From Acidaminococcus sp. (GTDB taxonomy: Bacteria > Bacillota > Negativicutes > Acidaminococcales > Acidaminococcaceae): a stretch of 64,000 nucleotides of DNA. Shown piece after piece: positions 17,059-26,879 of this stretch. Both the position numbers and the translations under genes were made by a program. Location: NCBI GenBank assembly GCA_022482815.1, contig JAKVOM010000001.1, positions 2,562,946-2,626,945 of the forward strand. The letters run 5' to 3'. How positions within the stretch are numbered: the stretch's first letter is position 1; each line of letters starts with the position of its first letter. The notes below the pieces were generated by a model. That model made no database searches. It saw nothing but the letters and a program-made list of their open reading frames with translations, and was not told where the DNA came from.

Positions 17059-18132
17059 TCATTGCTTCTTTACAGTTTCTGTTTCTACTTTCTCTTCACC
17101 CGAATGCCAGAAGTAAGTATAGAGAATCTTGATAATGGCAAGAACCGGCACAGCAAAAAGCAGACCGATAGGGCCGCTGGACAATTTGCCGCCGATGATG
17201 ACAGCCAGGATGACCAGCACCGGATGCAGGGTAATAGCCTTTCCCACGAGGTTCGGCATGATTACCTGCGCATCAATCTGATAGTAGACGATGTACAAAA
17301 TCAGTACTTTGAGTGCCAGCGAAGGTTCCTGCAGAAGAGCAATCAGTACGGCCGTAATCGTACCGACCACAGATCCGACAAGAGGAATCATTTCCGTAAC
17401 GAGTCCCAATACGCCGAGAACCAGAGTATACTGCACGCCCAGAATGTAGTTGCCGATAGTCAGACAGGCCGCTGCCACCAGGGACAGCTTGAGCATATTA
17501 TCTACATAAAGGCAAAGCATATTTCCGATGTCTCCCAGAACCTGATTAGCGAGTGCCTGCTTATTATAAGGGAAGACGTCTACGAGCATGTCTTTCAGGG
17601 TTCTCCAGTCTTTCAGGAAGTAAAAAGTCAGGAAAGGTACGAGAGCCATACTGACCATACTTCTGGCAAACTGAACCGACTGAATGAGCATTTTCTGGGC
17701 GAGGCTCATGGCATACCCGCCAACCGTTGAAAGCGCCTGTTCCAGTAGATTTTTAATGTTCGGAGGCATCTGGCTCTGCGCCTCTTCACCAAAAAACATA
17801 TGGATGGTATTTGACGCGGCCGCAGCAAGACCCGGCAGAGCTTTTGTTAAGGTATTGATCTGATTCATGAGAGGAATCATTAGTACATGGAGAGCAAAAG
17901 CGATGAAAGCGCCAAAAATGAGGAATGCCAGGAGCACGGCAATCACACTTGGCATAGCCTTTCCCTTGATACGAATTTTTTCCAGTCGCCGCACAATCGG
18001 GTACAGCAGGAAGGAAAAAGCGATAGAAACAAAGACAGGCAGCAAAAAGTCCGTCACAACACAAAATATGGCAAATGCACCAAGTGCAACCGCGGATTTA
18101 AAAATCAGACTGCGTGATTTTCCTTCTTCCAT
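17059..18132 (-). CDS. AI-2E family transporter (UPF0118)
   Basis: The 357-residue protein has about eight hydrophobic segments in the AI-2E pattern: two near the N terminus, one ending a long amphipathic middle (about 100-160), then the block PFLTFYFLKDW and a cluster of C-terminal membrane helices with LVGSVVGTITAVLIALL. Family members have been linked to autoinducer-2 export or sodium/proton exchange, so the substrate is open. GAAGG precedes the ATG. It follows the metallo-hydrolase gene by 13 bp and is probably cotranscribed with it. Confidence 0.88.
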   Translation of the reverse strand: MEEGKSRSLIFKSAVALGAFAIFCVVTDFLLPVFVSIAFSFLLYPIVRRLEKIRIKGKAMPSVIAVLLAFLIFGAFIAFALHVLMIPLMNQINTLTKALPGLAAAASNTIHMFFGEEAQSQMPPNIKNLLEQALSTVGGYAMSLAQKMLIQSVQFARSMVSMALVPFLTFYFLKDWRTLKDMLVDVFPYNKQALANQVLGDIGNMLCLYVDNMLKLSLVAAACLTIGNYILGVQYTLVLGVLGLVTEMIPLVGSVVGTITAVLIALLQEPSLALKVLILYIVYYQIDAQVIMPNLVGKAITLHPVLVILAVIIGGKLSSGPIGLLFAVPVLAIIKILYTYFWHSGEEKVETETVKKQ

Positions 18133-18145
18133 TGCAGCGCCTTCT

Positions 18146-18769
18146 TTATTGTAAAAATGGATTGCGTCTTCTCTCCCAGCCTACCGTTGTTTCAGGGCCA
18201 TGTCCGGGATACAGGGTATAGTCATCGGGAAGCGTCAGAATCTTGGTTTTGATGGATTGAATAATATCGTCATAGGAACCGCCGGGCAGATCCGTACGGC
18301 CTATGGATTCCAAAAAGATCGTATCGCCGCAGAAAGCGAAGCCGTCACCGATAATGCAGACACCGCCTTCCGTGTGACCCGGAGTGGCAGCAATCTTAAA
18401 GGTCATGCCGGCTTCCGTGACGGTCATGCCGTCTTCGAAATAGACATCGGGCGGATCAAAGGTCTTATCCCGGTCCGTGGAATAGGACAGACTATTGTTC
18501 CAGACACGCAGCATAGGCGCGTCTTCACGGCTCATATAAACCTTGGCACCCGTAGCTTTTTTCACTTCGTCAAGTGCAGAAACGTGGTCGCCGTGACCGT
18601 GGGTAATGAAAATTGCAGGAACCTTCTTGATGCCTGCTTTTTCCACTCCCCGCATAATGCGGAGGGCTTCATCGCCCGGATCTACAATAATGCCTTCATT
18701 CGTCTTTTCATTCTTTACAAAATAACAATTTTCTTCAATAGGGCCAACTACGACCCGGTAAATTTTCAT
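18146..18769 (-). CDS. Metallo-beta-lactamase-fold hydrolase, glyoxalase II-like
   Basis: The 207-residue protein has the zinc-binding motif THGHGDH (about 56-62) and later conserved ligands in TPGHTEGG and GDTIF, ending with a YPGHGPETTVGWE histidine motif. This short form, without the C-terminal GloB domain, is common in Firmicutes as YqgX-type hydroxyacylglutathione hydrolase-like enzymes. Probable role is thioester hydrolysis; the exact substrate is unknown. Confidence 0.88.
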   Translation of the reverse strand: MKIYRVVVGPIEENCYFVKNEKTNEGIIVDPGDEALRIMRGVEKAGIKKVPAIFITHGHGDHVSALDEVKKATGAKVYMSREDAPMLRVWNNSLSYSTDRDKTFDPPDVYFEDGMTVTEAGMTFKIAATPGHTEGGVCIIGDGFAFCGDTIFLESIGRTDLPGGSYDDIIQSIKTKILTLPDDYTLYPGHGPETTVGWERRRNPFLQ

Positions 18770-18910
18770 ATGTTATATACTCTCCTTATTTGATGCAGAT
18801 AAAAGCTAAAACCGCATTCAGCTTTTGACATTCAGCCATGCCGGCGGCAGAAAGTGCTTTAAGGTTTCGTCATTATATATATTGTCCGAATCCAGCAACC
18901 TATTTTACAC

Positions 18911-18948
18911 GTTTAGCGCAAAATTGCCAATACAATTTTGCGCTAAAC
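18911..18948. terminator. Perfect 16-bp hairpin after dtd
   Basis: Arms GTTTAGCGCAAAATTG and CAATTTTGCGCTAAAC enclose CCAATA. It sits between dtd and the metallo-hydrolase gene and probably ends the recJ-rel-dtd transcript, though the U tract is weak. Confidence 0.55.
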
Positions 18949-18965
18949 TCGTGAATCGTGATTAA

Positions 18966-19415
18966 TTAGATTTTCTTCCTGCTGTCCAGGATAATGGTGA
19001 CGGGACCATCATTGACAAGGGCTACTTCCATATGAGCCTGGAATTGTCCCGGTTTGGTCGGCACCCCATTTCCCCGGCACATCTCCATGGTCTTCTCGTA
19101 AAGGGACCTGGCAGCTACCGGCTCCATGGCTTCTGTAAAAGACGGACGCCGTCCGTGGCGGCAGTCCCCGCAGAGCGTAAACTGCGATACCATAAGAATC
19201 TCTCCGCATTTATCCGATACGGAGAGATTCATTTTATCCTGTTCGTCTTCAAAAATCCGAAGCCCGGTCACCTTGTCAGCAATATAACGGGCATCTTTTT
19301 CCGTGTCCCCGTTTTCGACGCCCAAAAGTACCATGAGCCCCGGCCCGATGGCACTGATGAGCGTTCCTTCCACACTGACGGAAGCGCGGGAAACACGCTG
19401 TACAACTGCTCTCAT
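18966..19415 (-). CDS. dtd: D-aminoacyl-tRNA deacylase Dtd
   Basis: The 149-residue protein matches DTD across its length: [15 protein letters not shown] at the start, the catalytic block [11 protein letters not shown] with the family SQFTL motif, and the Gly-cisPro-like motif NDGPVTI near the end. It hydrolyses D-amino acids (and Gly from tRNA-Ala) mischarged onto tRNA, a proofreading step in the cytoplasm. It lies 18 bp downstream of rel, a common arrangement. Confidence 0.96.
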   Translation of the reverse strand: MRAVVQRVSRASVSVEGTLISAIGPGLMVLLGVENGDTEKDARYIADKVTGLRIFEDEQDKMNLSVSDKCGEILMVSQFTLCGDCRHGRRPSFTEAMEPVAARSLYEKTMEMCRGNGVPTKPGQFQAHMEVALVNDGPVTIILDSRKKI

Positions 19416-19433
19416 TCGTGTTCTCCTTCCAGC

Positions 19434-21656
19434 TTATACACCGGAAATTTTACGTTCGACTTTATAGACGCCCTTGATGCGGCGCATCCGGCTGATGATG
19501 TAGTTTAACTGATCCAGGCTCGAAATATCAAGTCCTAAATCGACATATGCCGTCTTATCCGGATTTGCATGTGCGTTCAGGGAGTTGATATTGACCTTCG
19601 TTTCGCTTGCCACCATCATGATATTAGCCATGACGCCGGGCTGATCGACAGCCGACAAGCGGAGCACCACTTTATATGTCGTATCGGTTTCGACATTCCA
19701 CGACACTTCAATCATGCGGTCTGCTTCTTCCTTGTTGGCAAGGACATTCGGACAGTCGGCACGGTGAACGGAAACACCGTGACCGCGCGTAATGTATCCG
19801 ATGATTGGGTCGCCCGGAATCGGGTTGCAGCATTTGGCGAGCTTCACCATGATATCGTCTTCGCCTTTGACGAGGATGCCATGGCTGGCTTTGTTCGTCT
19901 TGAGCGTCCGCGGCTTCAGTTCAGACAGCAGCTGGGACAGGTTCTTTGTCGTATTCTTGCGCTGCTGTTTCTTATAAATATCAATGAGCTTGACCATGAC
20001 GGTATTAAGCATAATACCGCCGTAGCCGAGTGCTGCCAGCAGGTTCTCCTCGCTGCCGTCCAGATGACACCGGGAAGCCACGTCTTTCAGCGTTTCACTC
20101 GTCATGATTACAGTCGGGTCGTAGCCCAGGCGCCGGCATTCGCGTTCGAGCATATCGCGGCCCGTCGCAATATTTTCTTCTCTTCTTTCCTTCTTGAAGA
20201 ACTGTTTAATCTTGTTCTTCGTCTGACTGGATCCGACGATATCAATCCAGTCGCGGGAAGGACCGGGCGACGTCTTCGACGTAATAATCTCGACAATATC
20301 ACCGTTTTTCAGTTTATAGTCAAGCGGAACAATCTTGCCGTTGACCTTTGCACCGACGCAGCTGTTGCCGACACCCGTGTGGATGCGGTAAGCAAAGTCA
20401 ATCGGTACGCTGCCGAAAGGCAGGTCAATGACATCTCCCTGCGGCGTAAAGACAAAGACTTCGTCGGAAAAGACGTCCATCTTGACCGTATCTACGAATT
20501 CATGAGGATCTCGCATATCGCGGTGCCATTCGAGGAGCTGACGGAGCCAGGCCATCTTCGCATCGACATTCTTGTCAGCCGTCGACGGCATCTTGGAACC
20601 GCCCGATTCCTTGTAGCGCCAGTGCGCTGCGACACCGTATTCGGACACCTTATGCATTTCAAACGTACGGATCTGTATTTCCAGCGGTGAACCGCTCGAA
20701 GAAACAACCGTCGTATGCAGGGACTGGTAGCCGTTGGATTTCGGAACGGCAATATAATCCTTGAAACGGCCCGGAATCGGTTTCCATTTGCCGTGGACAA
20801 TACCCAGGACACCATAGCAGTCCTTCACAGTATCTACGAGGACACGTACCGCCAAAAGATCATAAATCTCGTTGATGGTCTTGTTGTCACGCTTCATCTT
20901 GCGGTAGATACTGTAAAAGCTCTTCGGGCGGCCCTGGATTTCACACCGGATACCGGCGTCGCTGCACAGCTGGCGCAGCTCATCCATAGCTTCCTGCACC
21001 ATGGCTTCCCGTTCGTGCCGTTTAATTTTAACTTCTTCCACCAGCTCATAATAATGCTGAGGTTCAAGGTACCGGAAAGACAGGTCTTCCAGTTCCCACT
21101 TGATTGCGTAAATACCGAGACGATGGGCCAGCGGTGCATAGATTTCCAGTGTTTCATTGGAAATCCGTTTCTGCTTATGCGGCGGCATGTATTTCATGGT
21201 GCGCATATTGTGCAGCCGGTCCGCCAGCTTAATCAGCACGACGCGAATATCCTTTGCCATGGCAAGAAACATCTTGCGGTAGTTTTCAACCTGCTGTTCC
21301 TCGCGGGAAATATATTCAATTTTACCGAGCTTTGTCACGCCGTCTACAAGTCCTGCGACTTCGAGGCCGAAAATATCGGTCAGCTGCTCAAGAGTAGTGT
21401 CCGTATCTTCGACTACGTCGTGCAAAAAAGCAGCAGCGAGCGTCACATCATCCATCTTGAGCTGGGCAAGAATCGTAGCCACGCCAAGCGGATGAATAAT
21501 ATACGGTTCTCCGGAAGCGCGTTTCTGGGCCGCGTGTTTTTCAGCCGCAAAATTGTAAGCCTCACGCACAAATTCTACCTGACGCGGGGTCAGATATTCA
21601 CTGATCATTTGATAAAATTCCTCCGCACTGATCGGAGTAGGGTCTAACTGTTCCAT
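19434..21656 (-). CDS. rel: Bifunctional (p)ppGpp synthetase/hydrolase Rel
   Basis: The protein (740 residues from the ATG at 21656) has an HD hydrolase domain (HPLGVATILAQL, AAFLHDVVEDT), a synthetase domain with GRPKSFYSIYRKM, a TGS domain (VFTPQGDVIDLP) and a C-terminal ACT domain. Both active sites look intact, so it should make and degrade the alarmone. The AAGGAGGTGAG ribosome binding site contains the recJ stop codon, tightly coupling the genes. An upstream in-frame TTG at 21689 would lie inside recJ and was rejected. Confidence 0.96.
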   Translation of the reverse strand: MEQLDPTPISAEEFYQMISEYLTPRQVEFVREAYNFAAEKHAAQKRASGEPYIIHPLGVATILAQLKMDDVTLAAAFLHDVVEDTDTTLEQLTDIFGLEVAGLVDGVTKLGKIEYISREEQQVENYRKMFLAMAKDIRVVLIKLADRLHNMRTMKYMPPHKQKRISNETLEIYAPLAHRLGIYAIKWELEDLSFRYLEPQHYYELVEEVKIKRHEREAMVQEAMDELRQLCSDAGIRCEIQGRPKSFYSIYRKMKRDNKTINEIYDLLAVRVLVDTVKDCYGVLGIVHGKWKPIPGRFKDYIAVPKSNGYQSLHTTVVSSSGSPLEIQIRTFEMHKVSEYGVAAHWRYKESGGSKMPSTADKNVDAKMAWLRQLLEWHRDMRDPHEFVDTVKMDVFSDEVFVFTPQGDVIDLPFGSVPIDFAYRIHTGVGNSCVGAKVNGKIVPLDYKLKNGDIVEIITSKTSPGPSRDWIDIVGSSQTKNKIKQFFKKERREENIATGRDMLERECRRLGYDPTVIMTSETLKDVASRCHLDGSEENLLAALGYGGIMLNTVMVKLIDIYKKQQRKNTTKNLSQLLSELKPRTLKTNKASHGILVKGEDDIMVKLAKCCNPIPGDPIIGYITRGHGVSVHRADCPNVLANKEEADRMIEVSWNVETDTTYKVVLRLSAVDQPGVMANIMMVASETKVNINSLNAHANPDKTAYVDLGLDISSLDQLNYIISRMRRIKGVYKVERKISGV

Positions 21657-21660
21657 CGTC

Positions 21661-24003
21661 TCACCTCCTTTGATTCCAGATTTCTGCAATTTCTTCCGCC
21701 GAAATATGCCACAGTCGGTTGAGAGCCCTCAGGGCCTCTTCCCGTTTTTCCTGGATGGCCATGAATCCGACATCATGAACCATATCTTTTTTTGTCTGTT
21801 TCCCCAAGTAGATTTCCCTTTCCCTCATGATAAGAAGCCCCAGCGTCAGGAACACGTCCAGCACATCACTTGTAATTTCATACCCTTCGCGAGTGTGCTG
21901 TCCCAAAAGATATTCCCGGGACACATGGCCTTCCGCCTGCAGTAAATGAAGTATATGAAGATAGCAGTACCGCATCCCGACAAGATCGGGATACTTTCTC
22001 ATGACCGCTTCCCGCCGTGCCACAAGCTCATCCCTGTTAAAAAGCAGATGCAGCTCGGCAGCCTGGCCGTTTAAAAGCGGAAATGCCGTCGGAGTCAGAA
22101 CCTTTGCGGCTCCGGCATCATAGAAGACAACGGTTCTTGTACCCACAGGCAATGGATCCCCGTAATTCAGTACTGTTCCATCCATAGATGGCGGAACTGA
22201 AGAATTGTCTCCCTTATATGTTACAGTTTTTTTGTCTTTTTGTAAAATGGTATTTAAAAGTGTCTCTTTGTTCTTGCTTGAATAGCGCCAATCAACGACC
22301 ATGTGCGGCGTTTCCACAGCCTTCACTTCCAGGTCGACACTCGTAATACCGCGAAACGTATTGAGCCGCGGTGCAAAGGCAATCTTGGCAATTTCACCGC
22401 TGTAAAAGTACGGGCTTGAGGGCCCTTCCTTCCACACAAGACCCTTAAAATCCTGTCCGGCATGGCGCAGGTCAAGGCGCAGATGGTTCTTTTCTTTTCC
22501 CATTGTGGAAACACGGGTAATCTGAGCTCTCGTAAAGCCCAGAACCGGTGCCTCGTTTTCGGCCCCGAAGGGAGCCAGTCTGTCAAGGGCTTCCACGTCC
22601 CTTACAGTCAGTGTCTCATCATCCGCAAGCAAGAGATCGGGCGTCACGACCGGTTCATAAGGCTCGTTATGAAGCAGTTCGGCAACTGTCTGTTTGAATG
22701 CTTCCCGGAAAGAAGCAATCTGCCCTTCCTCGATGGTGAGACCTGCTGCCTGAGCATGACCGCCAAATTGTACCATATAGCGGCTGCAGGATGCCAATGC
22801 GTTATAGAGATGAATCGGAGGAATGCTCCGGCAGGAACCGTGGGCCACACCATCTTTCAGACTCATGAGGATAGCGGGGACATGATACTTCTCAACAAGG
22901 CGCGAAGCCACAATTCCGATGACACCCGGGTGCCATCCTTCTTTCGCAAGCACGATGGCCCAATCTGCGCTGCCCGGTTCTGCAAGCATCATTTCAGCCT
23001 CTTCAAAAATCTTTTGGCTGAGATCCTGGCGCTTGGCGTTTTCCTCATTCAGGAAATGGGCCCGGCGTTTAGCCTCTTCCGGATCTTTAGCAAGAAGAAG
23101 GCGCACCGCGTCCATTGCGTCCCCCAGCCTTCCGGCCGCATTAATACGGGGACCGATGCCGAAACCGATTGTTTCGCTCGTTACGCGGGCGTCCTTGCTG
23201 ATACAGGAATCCAGGAGAGCCTGCAAACCCACCAATTTCGTCCGGCGAATCTTGGCGAGCCCGATACGGACGATTTCCCTGTTTTCGTCCACAAGAGGAA
23301 CCACATCCGCTACAGTCGCGACAGCCGCAAGCTCTATATATTCATGCCAGTACGGCCCGCTCGGGTCAATGGCTTTCTGCAGTGCCTGGCAGAGCTTAAA
23401 GGCCACACAGGCTCCGCAAATTGACTTACAGGGATATTTATCACCCGGTCTGTTCGGATTGACCACGGCACAAACATCGGGCAGTACAGTCGGCGGCAGA
23501 TGGTGATCTGTCACGATGATATCCATCGACTTAGGAGCCTGTGCCGTTACTTCCGCCCCGGTAATACCCGTATCTACGGTCACCATCAATGTTGTTCCTC
23601 CGGCAGCAATTTTTTGAAGTGCCGGCAGATTAAGACCATAGCCTTCCGAATCCCGACGAGGAATATAAATGGAGACATCTGCTCCAAGTTCTTTTAAATA
23701 TAAATACAATAAACTGCTTCCCGTCGTACCATCGACATCGTAGTCACCGTAAATTGTAATCTTTTCGCCGCTTTTAACTGCCTTGAGGATGCGCTGTACG
23801 GCGCGTTCCATATCCGAAAGCAGGAACGGATCATAAAAAGGGTCCGGTCTCCCCTTCAGGAAAATCTCAATTTTCTTCGGGTCTGTCATACCGCGGCTGA
23901 CAAGTACAGCCATGACAAGCCGCGGCAGTCCCAACTGGTCCGCAAGCTGCTGTTCCCGCAGAGTCAGCTGCAATTCAGCAGAATCAACTTTTGTACAAAT
24001 CAT
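21661..24003 (-). CDS. recJ: Single-stranded-DNA-specific exonuclease RecJ
   Basis: The 780-residue protein has the DHH phosphoesterase core: IYGDYDVDGTTG (motif I), the DHH signature VTDHHLPP, and the DHHA1 region with FGGHAQAAGLTI. It degrades ssDNA 5' to 3' in recombination and mismatch or base excision repair. A C-terminal extension of about 200 residues (from about 570) is typical of Firmicutes and Negativicutes RecJ. It is encoded immediately upstream of rel and 8 bp downstream of the LapA-like gene. Confidence 0.95.
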   Translation of the reverse strand: MICTKVDSAELQLTLREQQLADQLGLPRLVMAVLVSRGMTDPKKIEIFLKGRPDPFYDPFLLSDMERAVQRILKAVKSGEKITIYGDYDVDGTTGSSLLYLYLKELGADVSIYIPRRDSEGYGLNLPALQKIAAGGTTLMVTVDTGITGAEVTAQAPKSMDIIVTDHHLPPTVLPDVCAVVNPNRPGDKYPCKSICGACVAFKLCQALQKAIDPSGPYWHEYIELAAVATVADVVPLVDENREIVRIGLAKIRRTKLVGLQALLDSCISKDARVTSETIGFGIGPRINAAGRLGDAMDAVRLLLAKDPEEAKRRAHFLNEENAKRQDLSQKIFEEAEMMLAEPGSADWAIVLAKEGWHPGVIGIVASRLVEKYHVPAILMSLKDGVAHGSCRSIPPIHLYNALASCSRYMVQFGGHAQAAGLTIEEGQIASFREAFKQTVAELLHNEPYEPVVTPDLLLADDETLTVRDVEALDRLAPFGAENEAPVLGFTRAQITRVSTMGKEKNHLRLDLRHAGQDFKGLVWKEGPSSPYFYSGEIAKIAFAPRLNTFRGITSVDLEVKAVETPHMVVDWRYSSKNKETLLNTILQKDKKTVTYKGDNSSVPPSMDGTVLNYGDPLPVGTRTVVFYDAGAAKVLTPTAFPLLNGQAAELHLLFNRDELVARREAVMRKYPDLVGMRYCYLHILHLLQAEGHVSREYLLGQHTREGYEITSDVLDVFLTLGLLIMREREIYLGKQTKKDMVHDVGFMAIQEKREEALRALNRLWHISAEEIAEIWNQRR

Positions 24004-24011
24004 GGAATGTA

Positions 24012-24386
24012 TTATTTCTCCGGATTAAAAGGTTTAATGATAGGATCTTTGTCATCGTCGCCAGGACGATAGGTGCTGTGCGGACGCGGTGCCGTAAAGC
24101 GAGGAACATCCGAAGCAGGTCTGTCTTTCGAACGCTGCGTGGCCTGTTGTTTCAGTTCCTTGATTTCTCCCTTGAGTTTCCGTTCCTTCATGTAGTGTGT
24201 CGTCTTAACCTTCAGGGCAATCAGACCGGAAATCATGAAACCGATTACAAGAGACCCCAGAATAATCACGGCGAGACTCATGGAAAAATGCCAGAACAGG
24301 AAAGATACTTCTACCATAACCGCGTTCTGTACTGCAAAAATTGCAATGCAAAGGGCCATGATCCCCATAACGATCAAATACAGCAT
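24012..24386 (-). CDS. LapA-domain (DUF1049) membrane protein
   Basis: The 124-residue protein has two hydrophobic helices (about 1-22 and 38-60) separated by the conserved AVQNAVMVEVSFLFW turn, the lipopolysaccharide-assembly-protein-A (DUF1049) pattern. A charged coiled stretch (KERKLKGEIKELKQQ) and a proline-rich tail follow in the cytoplasm. In proteobacteria LapA works with LapB in outer membrane biogenesis; here no LapB is nearby, so that role is not established. Confidence 0.8.
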   Translation of the reverse strand: MLYLIVMGIMALCIAIFAVQNAVMVEVSFLFWHFSMSLAVIILGSLVIGFMISGLIALKVKTTHYMKERKLKGEIKELKQQATQRSKDRPASDVPRFTAPRPHSTYRPGDDDKDPIIKPFNPEK

Positions 24387-24551
24387 AGTGAACTCCTTTC
24401 AGAAACAGTAGCTGACAGATCAAAGCTTCCGGCGGCGCTCTTTCTAACAACAAAAGAAGAAGCGGCCTGCGGCTGCAGAAATCTGCACGACAAGCGCGCA
24501 CGCCGCTTTCGGCATCGGCTATTTGCTGTCAGGTATATTAAACCTGCGTCT

Positions 24552-25493
24552 TTATTTTTTATACCCCGTCTTCCGGTCTACAATATTCTCCAGTGGTTGA
24601 CCGGCTGCGTAACGTTTCAGGTTGTCGCAGGCAATGTCCACAATTCTGTCCCACGTAATCTGCGCGTGGAAACCACCGCTGACGTGCGGCGTAATATGCA
24701 GGTTCGGAGTCTTCCAGAGAGGACTGTCCTGCGGCAGCGGTTCAGGCGTAGCCACATCAATGGCAGCACCGTTAAGATGTCCTGATTTCAGGGCTTCCAT
24801 CAATTCTTCCTGTACGACAGCTACACCACGGCCTACGTTGATGAAGAAAGCCCCTTCCTTCATGGCTGCAAAGCGTTCCTTGTTATAGATGTGTTCCGTC
24901 TGCGGCGTGTCAGGCAGCGCCGAAATCACAATATCAGCCCGCGCCAGGTACTTATCAAGATCATCCAGTGTACCCATTTCATCGGCTTCCGGCAGCGGAG
25001 CTGTGCTGCGGCGGCGAATGCCGATGACATGCGCACCCATCGTCTTAAGGAGCAGGCCCGTCCGGCGTCCGATGTTGCCGAACCCGACAATGACAGCCGT
25101 GCTGCCATAAATGGTATGAACCGTGCCTTCATCGTGCCAAAGGCCCTGCTTCTGGTTAGCGTCGTATTTATAGAAATTCTTCATCATCGGCAGCAGCAGT
25201 CCCAGGATATGCTCGGCAATATTGATGCCATAGCCGCCCGTTGCGTTGGTAAGGAGCAGATCCTTTGGAAACGTCGGTTCCGAAGTATACGTATTAGCGC
25301 CTGCGGTTTCAAGCTGCAGCCACTTTAGTTTTGGCAGCGTGGCAGCCATCGGCGGTTTAATATTTCCGATGATGACTTCTGCTTCGGCAAGTTTGTCCGG
25401 ATCTTTGCCATAATAGAAATCCGCATTCGGCAGAGCTGCTTCCAGCGCTTTCTTATGCTTGTCCAATACCTTCATTACTACTGCAATTTTCAT
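24552..25493 (-). CDS. D-2-hydroxyacid dehydrogenase, NAD-dependent
   Basis: The protein (313 residues from the ATG at 25493, AAGGAGG 6 nt upstream) has the D-isomer dehydrogenase fold. It shows the Rossmann motif VGFGNIGRRTG, the NAD-site signature INVGRGVAVVQEELMEAL with the active-site Arg region, and a late TPHVSGG catalytic His. It reduces a 2-oxoacid or oxidises a D-2-hydroxyacid; the substrate is not evident. It appears monocistronic. Confidence 0.9.
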   Translation of the reverse strand: MKIAVVMKVLDKHKKALEAALPNADFYYGKDPDKLAEAEVIIGNIKPPMAATLPKLKWLQLETAGANTYTSEPTFPKDLLLTNATGGYGINIAEHILGLLLPMMKNFYKYDANQKQGLWHDEGTVHTIYGSTAVIVGFGNIGRRTGLLLKTMGAHVIGIRRRSTAPLPEADEMGTLDDLDKYLARADIVISALPDTPQTEHIYNKERFAAMKEGAFFINVGRGVAVVQEELMEALKSGHLNGAAIDVATPEPLPQDSPLWKTPNLHITPHVSGGFHAQITWDRIVDIACDNLKRYAAGQPLENIVDRKTGYKK

Positions 25494-25650
25494 GAGTTGC
25501 CTCCTTGAAGATACAATGTATTCTTGTCGAACTTTAATTTTATAAGATTTTCCTATTATAAACAATGGGTAAGCAGAAAGGATAGGAGAAATGCGCTTAA
25601 AAAGAGCTAAAAGTGTGAAAAAAGATACAAAAATCAGACAAAGTAGAAGC

Positions 25651-25760
25651 AGTGGTTAGTGAGTAGTGATTAGTACAGCCGTGCAGGCAGTTACCTCGGA
25701 GGAACCTTAAAATAGATTACATGTGCCACTTAGCTTTTTATTCATTACAAACTACTTATC
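25651..25760 (+). repeat. Intergenic repeat family D, copy 2
   Basis: ATTAGTACAGCCGTGC, AGATTACAT and TTTTTATTCATTACAAAC match family D in order. The 884-bp space 25494-26377 holds only repeats, two hairpins and a doubtful small frame. Confidence 0.6.
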
Positions 25761-25850
25761 GTTTTACCTCCGCGTGCGACCTGCGTCATATGAAACAGGC
25801 TCAGTCGATTTCAGGATGGCCAAGCTTTTAGCTTGGTCTGTCAAGGAAGC

Positions 25851-26030
25851 TTTCCTCCCCCACTGCGTAGTCCTTCCTTCCGACTGCGTGGAAGGAGGTG
25901 GCATATGTTCCTTCACTGCAGTAGTATCTGAATTTCTATCCTCCACTGCCTTCTCAGTTCTCCTTGCGACGCCACTTCGTGGCGTGAAAGGAGGTTGTAG
26001 AAGATAAGCAAACTTCCTTCGTCAGTTTGC
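25851..26030 (+). repeat. Intergenic repeat family A, rearranged copy
   Basis: TTTCCTCCCCCACTGCGTAGTCC, GGAAGGAGG and AAAGGAGGTTGTAGAAG correspond to family A blocks; CCACTTCGTGG occurs again internally. The copy looks duplicated or mosaic. Confidence 0.5.
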
Positions 26031-26039
26031 TTTTAATAT

Positions 26040-26093
26040 AAAAAAGACTTCTTATTCTCCAGCCACCCCTGTTGGAGAAAAGAAGTCTTTTTA
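26040..26093. terminator. Bidirectional hairpin with AAGACTTCTT stem
   Basis: AAAAAGACTTCTT and AAGAAGTCTTTTT pair around an inner TCTCCA/TGGAGA stem. T tracts occur in both directions. No gene end adjoins it directly. Confidence 0.65.
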
Positions 26094-26334
26094 ACTGCAC
26101 GAAGTAAGAACTTACAAAAATTATTTTGGTACAAAGAGGTAAAGATGATCCATCCGCGCGCACTCAGAACGGATACGTTGAAAACCCAAACATTTGCATA
26201 TGACTTCGAGCAGATGGTTACAGCTTACAGTAAATTTCACTTCTTGTACAGGGAGGGGGGTCGTGAATGGACCAAAAGTGGAAGCGAAAGGGAATTTTTT
26301 TGGGAAGCGGACGGAAAACTGCAGATAACGACAA

Positions 26335-26374
26335 AAAACTGTGAAGGAACGGTGTGCATTCCTTCACAGTTTTT
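26335..26374. terminator. Terminator of nrdR
   Basis: Arms AAAACTGTGAAGGAA and TTCCTTCACAGTTTT enclose a 9-nt loop, immediately after the nrdR stop on the minus strand; T tract TTTTTT follows. Confidence 0.85.
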
Positions 26375-26377
26375 ACT

Positions 26378-26863
26378 TTACTTTGCTTTTCCCTTTTTGC
26401 CCCCGTCTATTTCTTTATGCAGCATATTCTGGATTTCCTGCATGAAGCTGTTAACGTCGGCGAACTGGCGATAAACCGAAGCGAACCGGACATAAGCAAT
26501 CTGATCCACTTTTTCGAGATGTTTCATTACGGTCTCGCCAATCAGTGAAGACTTGACTTCATTTTCTCCCAAAGTTCGGATCTCGGCTTCGACTTCCGAA
26601 GCAATTCCCTTGATCTGATCATAAGAGAAAGGACGCTTTTCAAAAGCGCGCAAAAGCCCTGCTATCAGTTTCTGACTGTCGAACATCTCGCGGCGGCCAT
26701 CTTTTTTGATTACAAGCAGAGGAGCGACTTCGTACTTTTCATACGTCGTGAAGCGGCGCCCGCATTTAGGGCACTCGCGTCTGCGGCGGATAGCGGTTCC
26801 GTTATCACTGGAACGGGAGTCAATGACTCGACTGTCTTCGTAGGAGCAGAATGGGCACTTCAT
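26378..26863 (-). CDS. nrdR: Transcriptional repressor NrdR
   Basis: The 161-residue protein has an N-terminal zinc ribbon (CPFC at 3-6 and CPKCGRRF at about 31-38) and an ATP-cone domain (about 49-139). NrdR represses ribonucleotide reductase operons by binding NrdR boxes when dATP/ATP occupies the cone. The length is typical. It follows ftsZ by 16 bp and ends the dcw transcript; no nrd gene is in the window. Confidence 0.97.
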   Translation of the reverse strand: MKCPFCSYEDSRVIDSRSSDNGTAIRRRRECPKCGRRFTTYEKYEVAPLLVIKKDGRREMFDSQKLIAGLLRAFEKRPFSYDQIKGIASEVEAEIRTLGENEVKSSLIGETVMKHLEKVDQIAYVRFASVYRQFADVNSFMQEIQNMLHKEIDGGKKGKAK

Positions 26864-26879
26864 AGGCTATCCCTCGAGC

